Source of the DNA: PALSA-1006 sp964571195
GTDB lineage: Bacteria > Pseudomonadota > Gammaproteobacteria > Burkholderiales > Gallionellaceae
Length of the DNA: 64,000 nt
NCBI GenBank assembly: GCA_964571195.1
Contig: CAZNAD010000003.1
Coordinates: forward strand, 1-64,000
Reading direction: 5' to 3'
How positions within the stretch are numbered: position 1 is the first letter of the stretch; each line of letters starts with the position of its first letter. Under the pieces are notes generated by a model. The model searched no databases. It saw nothing but the letters and a program-made list of their open reading frames with translations, and was not told the DNA's origin. Both the position numbers and the translations under genes were made by a program. Shown here piece by piece: positions 58,711 through 64,000 of the stretch.

Positions 58711-61296
58711 ATGAATCGTGACAACATCCTTCCGGTCCTCTATGACCTTGTCGTGACTATCGGCGGTGAGACCCGTCTCAAACCGCTGCTGACCCACACT
58801 TTGCAGCGTCTGCTCTACCACACCTCGTTTTCGGCTGGGTTCATCTGTCTTGATATCGATCCTTGTCGCGAGCAGGGCGGGTACATTGAGGCACATATCG
58901 ATGCGGCGGTGGGGGACTTTGATTTGATCGGCATGGTAGGCAAGCCTATCCAGTTGCCGTGCGGATTGATCTGCTGCAAGGCAGACGCCGAAGCGGATAG
59001 TTCCGAGCAACCGATTTCCTCGTTATGGCCGACACATGCGACGTACCATGCCGCGCTGCAGTTGCCGATAGAACCTAATGGGATCATTGTGCTGCTTGCC
59101 GCCACACGGCCGGAAACCAAGCTTCCTTTAAGCCAGATGTTGCAGCCGGTGTTGGCTCATCTGGCGAAATCCATCCTCCTGTGTCGTAGCAACGAGGCTC
59201 AGATCGCCGCAGCAGAGGCGCAGAAGACCTTGTTGCGACAGAGTCAGGCGAACTTCGACTCTTTGATCGACCTGAGTCCGATCGGAGTCAGAGTCTCCTC
59301 CGGGGGTATCACGGTGAGCGTGAACCAAGTATGCCTAAAAATGTTCGGTTATGAGCGGGCAGACGAGGTGTGTGGCAAATCATTGCTTATGCTGATTGCG
59401 GAACAGAGCCGTGCCGCCGTGAGCGCAAGGATACAGCGGCGCGAGCAGGGGCTGCCAGTGGAGAACGCCTATGAAATTGTCGGCTTGCGCAAGGATGGTA
59501 CCGAATTTCCTTTACTGGTTTACGCGAAGCGTGTCGAATTCGAGGAGGGGCCGAGAACCTTTACGTATTTTATCAATTTGACCGAACAGAAAGCGATTGA
59601 ACAGGCATTGCGCGCTTCCAGCGAAAGATTGGAAGCCGTTCTCGAGAACGTCCCATTGCGTATATTCTGGAAAGACACTGAATTGCGCTATCTAGGCTGC
59701 AACACGGCGTTTGCCCGCGATGCCGGGATGAGCCGTCCAGAAGAGGTGATCGGTAAATGTGATACACAACTGGTGTGGCAAGAGCAGGCCGAACTCTACC
59801 GTCAGGACGATAACAGCGTGATTGAATCGAACCAGCCCAAGCTGGGATTTGAGGAGTCGCGAACCCAGCCGGATGGACAGGAGGTCTGGCTGCGGAAGTC
59901 CAAGGTGCCACTGCACGATGCGGCGGGGAAAGTGATCGGGGTGTTGGGAATCTATGACGATATTACCGAACAAAAACGTGCCGATGCCAGGATAAACCAG
60001 TTGGCATTTTATGATGCACTCACCAATCTGCCCAATCGCCGTCTGTTGCTGGAGCAATTACAGCAGGCTTTCTCCGCAGGAGCCAGAAACGGGCAATATG
60101 GTGCGGTCTTGTTGCTCGATCTCGACAACTTCAAGACCCTGAACGACAGCAAGGGGCATTATGTGGGTGATCTGTTGCTGGTCGAAGTGGCGGGGCGGAT
60201 ATGCCAATCTGTTCCTGAAGGGGATGTCGTGGCTCGCTTCGGCGGGGATGAGTTTGTGGTGGTGATGCAGAGTTTGGGGTCCTTGCCGGATGATGCCGCG
60301 AAAAAGGCGGAATTGATCGCGGAGGCTGTACGTGATGCACTGGGTAAACCTTACCGCCTGGATAATCATTTGTATCACACCACACCCAGTATCGGCGTGG
60401 TGTTGTTTCGCGGACACCAACAAAGTCTGGACGATGTGCTGAAACATGCTGATACCGCGATGTATCAGGCCAAATCTGCGGGGCGAAATGTTGTGCGCTT
60501 CTACGATCCGGCGATGCAGGCGGCCATCGTGGCGCGGGCGGAGCTTGAAGACGAGTTACGTTATGCGCTCGATAAACATCAGTTCCAGCTCCATTATCAG
60601 ATTCAGGTGAACAGTCTGGGTAGGCCGCTGGGAGCGGAAGTCCTGTTGCGCTGGCAGCATCCAGAGAAAGGGCTGATCTCTCCTGTCCAATTCATCCCGC
60701 TTGCGGAAGACACCGGGCTGATCGTGCCGATCGGAAAATGGGTGCTTCAGATTGCCTGCGAACAACTCAAGCGCTGGCATCGCGACCCAACGGTCAGCGA
60801 TCTGACGCTGGCGGTAAATGTCAGCGCCGAACAGTTCCGTCAGCGAGATTTCGTCAAACAGGTACAGCAGATACTGATCCAGACCGGAGCCAAGCCAGCC
60901 TTGCTGAAGCTGGAACTGACCGAAAGTACCGTGCTGGAGAATGTCGAGGATACCATCGCCAAGATGCGCGAACTGAAGCTGTTGGGTGTCAGTTTTTCGA
61001 TGGATGACTTTGGCACCGGATATTCTTCTTTGCAGTATCTCAAGCGTCTTCCGCTTGACCAGATCAAAATCGACCAGTCTTTTGTGCGCGACATCGCCAG
61101 CGATCCGAACGATGCGGCCATCGTTCAGACCATCATCGCGATGAGTGAGGTATTGGGGCTGGATGTCATCGCCGAAGGGGTGGAGACCGAGGCTCAGCGG
61201 GAGTTTCTCTCTTCTCGAGGCTGTCATGTCTTTCAGGGCTATCTGTTTGGCAGGCCAGTGCCCTTGCAGGATTTTGAGACACTTTTGCGCGGCTGA
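58711..61296 (+). CDS. GAF-like/PAS/PAS/GGDEF/EAL bifunctional c-di-GMP protein
   Basis: 861 residues from ATG 58711. An N-terminal GAF-like region (~1-160) precedes two PAS domains (~185-300, ~310-425). The GGDEF site is intact from residue 511 (RFGGDEF), but the RxxD inhibitory site is PEGD, so no product control there. The EAL domain has EVL with the catalytic Glu643 kept (AEVLLRW), plus NVSAEQF, LELTES, DDFGTGYSS and DVIAEGVET, all expected of an active phosphodiesterase. Net activity cannot be told. Paired with FIST upstream; soluble. Confidence 0.88.
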   Translation: MNRDNILPVLYDLVVTIGGETRLKPLLTHTLQRLLYHTSFSAGFICLDIDPCREQGGYIEAHIDAAVGDFDLIGMVGKPIQLPCGLICCKADAEADSSEQPISSLWPTHATYHAALQLPIEPNGIIVLLAATRPETKLPLSQMLQPVLAHLAKSILLCRSNEAQIAAAEAQKTLLRQSQANFDSLIDLSPIGVRVSSGGITVSVNQVCLKMFGYERADEVCGKSLLMLIAEQSRAAVSARIQRREQGLPVENAYEIVGLRKDGTEFPLLVYAKRVEFEEGPRTFTYFINLTEQKAIEQALRASSERLEAVLENVPLRIFWKDTELRYLGCNTAFARDAGMSRPEEVIGKCDTQLVWQEQAELYRQDDNSVIESNQPKLGFEESRTQPDGQEVWLRKSKVPLHDAAGKVIGVLGIYDDITEQKRADARINQLAFYDALTNLPNRRLLLEQLQQAFSAGARNGQYGAVLLLDLDNFKTLNDSKGHYVGDLLLVEVAGRICQSVPEGDVVARFGGDEFVVVMQSLGSLPDDAAKKAELIAEAVRDALGKPYRLDNHLYHTTPSIGVVLFRGHQQSLDDVLKHADTAMYQAKSAGRNVVRFYDPAMQAAIVARAELEDELRYALDKHQFQLHYQIQVNSLGRPLGAEVLLRWQHPEKGLISPVQFIPLAEDTGLIVPIGKWVLQIACEQLKRWHRDPTVSDLTLAVNVSAEQFRQRDFVKQVQQILIQTGAKPALLKLELTESTVLENVEDTIAKMRELKLLGVSFSMDDFGTGYSSLQYLKRLPLDQIKIDQSFVRDIASDPNDAAIVQTIIAMSEVLGLDVIAEGVETEAQREFLSSRGCHVFQGYLFGRPVPLQDFETLLRG

Positions 61297-61474
61297 CAGG
61301 AGTTTTAGCGGGATGGAGCGTGTCTGCCGGAAACGCAATCAGGATGTCACATTCACCCGTTATGCTGTCTTCCGTCTGCGGGGGCTGTTGCACCATCCGC
61401 ATACAAGGTGTAACAAACGGGGTAGAATCTTTGCCAAGGTTATAGCTGACATTCAAATTTCGTAAAGAGTTCAT

Positions 61475-63286
61475 ATGATGACTAGCCGAACCAATGTGCA
61501 TGCCGAGTATCTGGAGCCAATTCTCAACCGTCGTCAGCACAATCCCAACGATCTCTTGCAGATACTTCGCGAAGCACAAGAGCATCATGGTTATATCCAT
61601 AGCGATGCCATCGATTATCTGAGTCAGGAATTAAACTTGCCGCGTGCAAAGATTGAAGGTGTGGCTGGGTTCTATTCCTTCCTCTATCTACAGCCGCGCG
61701 GTGAATATCGCGTGTTGTTCTCCGACAATATCACTGATCGTATGTTGGGCAATATGGAGCTGCTGGAGAATATGTGCGCCCAGCTCTGGGTGGAGCCCGG
61801 TAAGGTTTCCGAGGATGGCTTGCTCAGTATCGATACCACATCCTGTACCGGATTGTGCGACCAGGGACCCGCGATGCTGGTCAACAACATCGCCATCAAT
61901 CGCCTCACGCAAGCCAGGATAAACAGCATCTGTGAGCTGATTCGCGAGCGTGTGCCCCTGTCAGCCTGGCCGCAGGAGTTCTTCGCCATCGAGGATAACA
62001 TCCGGCGCAAGGATATCTTGCTGGGGAGCGACTTCAAGTCCGGGGCGGCGCTGTCTGCCCTGTTCCAGCGTGGCGCGGATGCGACTTTGCAGGAGGTCAA
62101 AACGTCCAAGTTGCGCGGTCGCGGCGGTGCCGGGTTCTCGGCCGGGATGAAATGGGAGTTCTGCCGCAATGCGGCGGGTGATGCACATTATGTGGTGTGC
62201 AACGCCGATGAGGGAGAGCCCGGTACGTTCAAGGACCGGGTGCTGCTAAACGGTTATGCCGACATGGTATTCGAAGGCATGACCGTGTGTGCGCGTATCG
62301 TCGGAGCAAAGCACGGCTTCCTCTATCTGCGTGGGGAATACCGCTACCTGCTGGATCACTTGCAGGCGGTATTGCAGCGTCGCCGCCAGCAAACTTTGTT
62401 GGGTGATTCGATATTGGGTGAAGCGGGTTTTGATTTCGACATCGAGATCCATCTCGGCGCGGGGGCTTATGTCTGCGGTGAAGAATCGGCCTTGATCGAA
62501 TCGCTGGAAGGGAAGCGTGGCACACCGCGCAATCGCCCGCCGTTCCCAGTCACCAACGGCTATCTTGATCGACCCACGGTGGTCAACAACGTGGAGACGT
62601 TTGCGGCGGCAAGTCTGGTCGCCTTGAATGGCGGAGCCTGGTATGCGGGGATCGGCACGGAGACATCCAGCGGTACCAAGATCCTTTCCGTATCCGGTGA
62701 CTGCGAGCACCCCGGTTTGTACGAATATCCTTTCGGTGTCACGGTCTCGCAGGTACTGGCTGATTGTGGCGCACGCGATACTCAGGCAGTACAGGTCAGC
62801 GGTGCGTCAGGCGTCTGCGTTGCTGCCGGTGAATTCGACAGGCGCATCGCATTCGAGGATATACCCACTGCGGGGGCGTTCATGGTGTTCGGCCAGCAGC
62901 GCGATATGTTCGAGGTGGCGCGTAATTTCGTGCATTTCTTCGCGCATGAAAGTTGTGGCTTCTGCACCCCGTGCCGGGTCGGTACCTCGCTGCTGTCCAA
63001 TATGATGGATAAACTGGCGAATGGGCACGGTTCGCCCTACGATTTCGCCGAGATCGAGAAGCTCAACGTTCTGTTGCAATCGACCAGCCACTGCGGTTTG
63101 GGACATGCAGCATGTAACCCCGTACTGGATACTATCGCCAAATTCCGGCCCGCCTATGAAAAGCGTCTGGCACACAAAGACTTCGTTCCCGCTTTTGATC
63201 TGGATGCGGCACTGTCGCAGGCGCGCCAGATGACCGGGCGCGATGATACCGGAGCACACCTGGAGCGTAGCCATGAGCCAAGATAA
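61475..63286 (+). CDS. hoxF: NAD-reducing hydrogenase diaphorase subunit HoxF
   Basis: 603 residues, the length of HoxF from Cupriavidus. The first ~170 residues are NuoE-like, then come a NuoF-like FMN site (RGRGGAGFSAGMKWEF), NADH-binding GAYVCGEESALIESLEGKRG and the [4Fe-4S] ligands CGFCTPC and a late HCGLGHAAC. In the NuoE part only CTGLC is seen; the first Cys pair is replaced by SDNITDRM, so the usual [2Fe-2S] site is incomplete. The 178-base gap upstream holds a weak promoter (TAGAAT 61423-61428). Start ATG 61475 or 61478. Overlaps hoxU by 14 bases. Cytoplasmic, NADH side of a group 3d hydrogenase. Confidence 0.92.
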   Translation: MMTSRTNVHAEYLEPILNRRQHNPNDLLQILREAQEHHGYIHSDAIDYLSQELNLPRAKIEGVAGFYSFLYLQPRGEYRVLFSDNITDRMLGNMELLENMCAQLWVEPGKVSEDGLLSIDTTSCTGLCDQGPAMLVNNIAINRLTQARINSICELIRERVPLSAWPQEFFAIEDNIRRKDILLGSDFKSGAALSALFQRGADATLQEVKTSKLRGRGGAGFSAGMKWEFCRNAAGDAHYVVCNADEGEPGTFKDRVLLNGYADMVFEGMTVCARIVGAKHGFLYLRGEYRYLLDHLQAVLQRRRQQTLLGDSILGEAGFDFDIEIHLGAGAYVCGEESALIESLEGKRGTPRNRPPFPVTNGYLDRPTVVNNVETFAAASLVALNGGAWYAGIGTETSSGTKILSVSGDCEHPGLYEYPFGVTVSQVLADCGARDTQAVQVSGASGVCVAAGEFDRRIAFEDIPTAGAFMVFGQQRDMFEVARNFVHFFAHESCGFCTPCRVGTSLLSNMMDKLANGHGSPYDFAEIEKLNVLLQSTSHCGLGHAACNPVLDTIAKFRPAYEKRLAHKDFVPAFDLDAALSQARQMTGRDDTGAHLERSHEPR

Positions 63287-63989
63287 GACTTTTACCCTGG
63301 ACGGCAAGACCGTTCCTTACCAAGAGGGGCAGACCATCATTCAAGCGGCGATGGCTGCCGGGCATTACATCCCGCATCTGTGCTTCAACCCTGAGTTCAA
63401 GCCCCATGGTTCGTGCAAACTGTGTACCGTGAGGGCGAACGGACGGCAGACCGCATCGTGTACCCAGCAAGCACAGCCCGGCATGGTGGTCGAAAGCGAC
63501 ATCAAAGAGTTGAACGACGAACGGCGTGCATTGCTACAAATGTTATTCGTCGAAGGGAATCATTTCTGCCCGTCCTGTGAAAAGAGCGGCAATTGCCAGC
63601 TACAGGCCACCGCCTACGAGCTGGATATGATGTCGCCGCATTTCGACCAGTTCTTCCCAGATCGTCCGGTGGATGCGAGCCATGCGGAATACCTGCTCGA
63701 TTTCAACCGTTGCATCCTGTGCTCGCTGTGTGTGCGCGCCAGCCGGGACGTGGATGGCAAGAACGTGTTCGCTTTATCCGGGCGCGGTATCAAGAGTCAT
63801 CTGATCGTGAATGCAAAATCAGGACATCTTGCCGATACGGATTTTTCCGGCACGGATAAGGCCGCACATGTCTGTCCGGTCGGTGTCATCCTCAAGAAGC
63901 GTGTCGGTTTTTCCGTACCCATCGGGCAGCGTACTTTCGATGCGCAACCGATCAGTGCTACCCCCCATCCGAAAGTGAAAGGCGCTTGA
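63273..63989 (+). CDS. hoxU: NAD-reducing hydrogenase diaphorase subunit HoxU
   Basis: 238 residues from ATG 63273, inside the hoxF end. A plant-type [2Fe-2S] motif (CFNPEFKPHGSCKLCTV ... TASC), a NuoG-like His/Cys cluster (HFCPSCEKSGNC) and a CILCSLC plus later HVCPVG cluster carry electrons between HoxF and the hydrogenase HoxYH. This is the short NuoG N-terminus, as expected for HoxU. The next gene begins two bases later. Confidence 0.92.
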   Translation: MSQDKTFTLDGKTVPYQEGQTIIQAAMAAGHYIPHLCFNPEFKPHGSCKLCTVRANGRQTASCTQQAQPGMVVESDIKELNDERRALLQMLFVEGNHFCPSCEKSGNCQLQATAYELDMMSPHFDQFFPDRPVDASHAEYLLDFNRCILCSLCVRASRDVDGKNVFALSGRGIKSHLIVNAKSGHLADTDFSGTDKAAHVCPVGVILKKRVGFSVPIGQRTFDAQPISATPHPKVKGA

Positions 63990-63990
63990 G

Positions 63991-64000
63991 ATGAATGCTC
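63991..64000 (+). CDS. Start of the next hox gene (probably hoxY), cut by window edge
   Basis: ATG AAT GCT C begins one base after the hoxU stop codon. Only three codons are visible, so the identity rests on the usual hoxF-hoxU-hoxY-hoxH order. Confidence 0.35.

Noticed and set aside
61381..61405. Possible sigma-54 promoter (TTGCAC region) before hoxF, as in some hydrogenase operons
   Set aside because: The GG of a -24 element is not at the required 10-base distance from the GC; a weak sigma-70 -10 at 61423 fits better.

Overview
The window reads as a chromosomal segment of a Gram-negative betaproteobacterium, probably within the Nitrosomonadales (Gallionella/Sideroxydans/Sulfuricella-like). 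This is inferred from the gene order ispG-hisS-yfgM-bamB-der-hfq-hflX-hflK-hflC-DUF2065-hisZ-purA, from accA-tilS and map-glnD, and from the protein flavour. I cannot assign a genus from sequence alone. Coding density is high. Most of the window is housekeeping DNA with a few accessory islets.

Layout. 1-1150: AT-richer debris (3' end of a Sel1-repeat gene, a truncated ParE-like toxin) next to an intact MazEF-type toxin-antitoxin pair with an inverted-repeat operator. 1202-6454: an FtsX-type permease carrying in-frame palindromic insertions, an RpfE-like protein, and a cyclic-nucleotide-gated MscS-type channel. 6511-25219: the long + strand core block (accA, tilS, ndk, rlmN, pilF, rodZ, ispG, a CarO-like barrel protein, hisS, yfgM, bamB, der, a 42-residue membrane peptide, hfq, hflX, hflK, hflC, DUF2065, hisZ, purA). 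25280-35283: a PAS-GGDEF cyclase, an OmpA-like protein with a long Ala/Glu/Lys stalk, AsmA, and a CHASE2-SH3-M48 envelope cluster. 35517-38923: tRNA-Leu(CAG) diverging from rnr-rlmB and a small unknown gene. 38925-44393 (minus): ParA-like ATPase and HD phosphohydrolase, glnD, map and a 45-residue protein. 44597-50097: DUF2062 and a Sel1-like protein converging on parE-parC. 50169-57288: a LexA-type repressor with its own operator, glgP, an unknown gene, and the ackA/phosphoketolase pair. 57543-64000: a FIST sensor with a GAF/PAS/PAS/GGDEF/EAL protein, then hoxF-hoxU and the first bases of the next hox gene, the diaphorase half of an NAD-reducing [NiFe] hydrogenase.

How the genes fit together. 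Carbon overflow and storage (glgP, phosphoketolase, acetate kinase) sit close to an NAD-linked hydrogenase, which suits facultative redox balancing. Second-messenger proteins recur: one PAS-GGDEF cyclase, one GGDEF-EAL protein with a FIST partner, one HD enzyme whose histidine pattern resembles class I cyclic-nucleotide phosphodiesterases, and one channel with a cyclic-nucleotide-binding domain. Envelope maintenance is represented by bamB, yfgM, asmA, rodZ, hflKC, the OmpA-like protein and the M48 protease.

Most interesting observations: (1) a LexA-type repressor whose promoter carries GAAC-N4-GTTC, the pattern of Gram-positive SOS boxes, exactly between -35 and -10; (2) a C10 tract at the end of map where a single-base gain or slip would fuse Map in frame to GlnD; (3) symmetric palindromic repeats inserted in frame into a permease gene; (4) a two-gene HD-ParA cassette; (5) the CHASE2-SH3-M48 cluster with an unassigned cytoplasmic domain. 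No CRISPR array, rRNA, complete IS element or prophage was seen.
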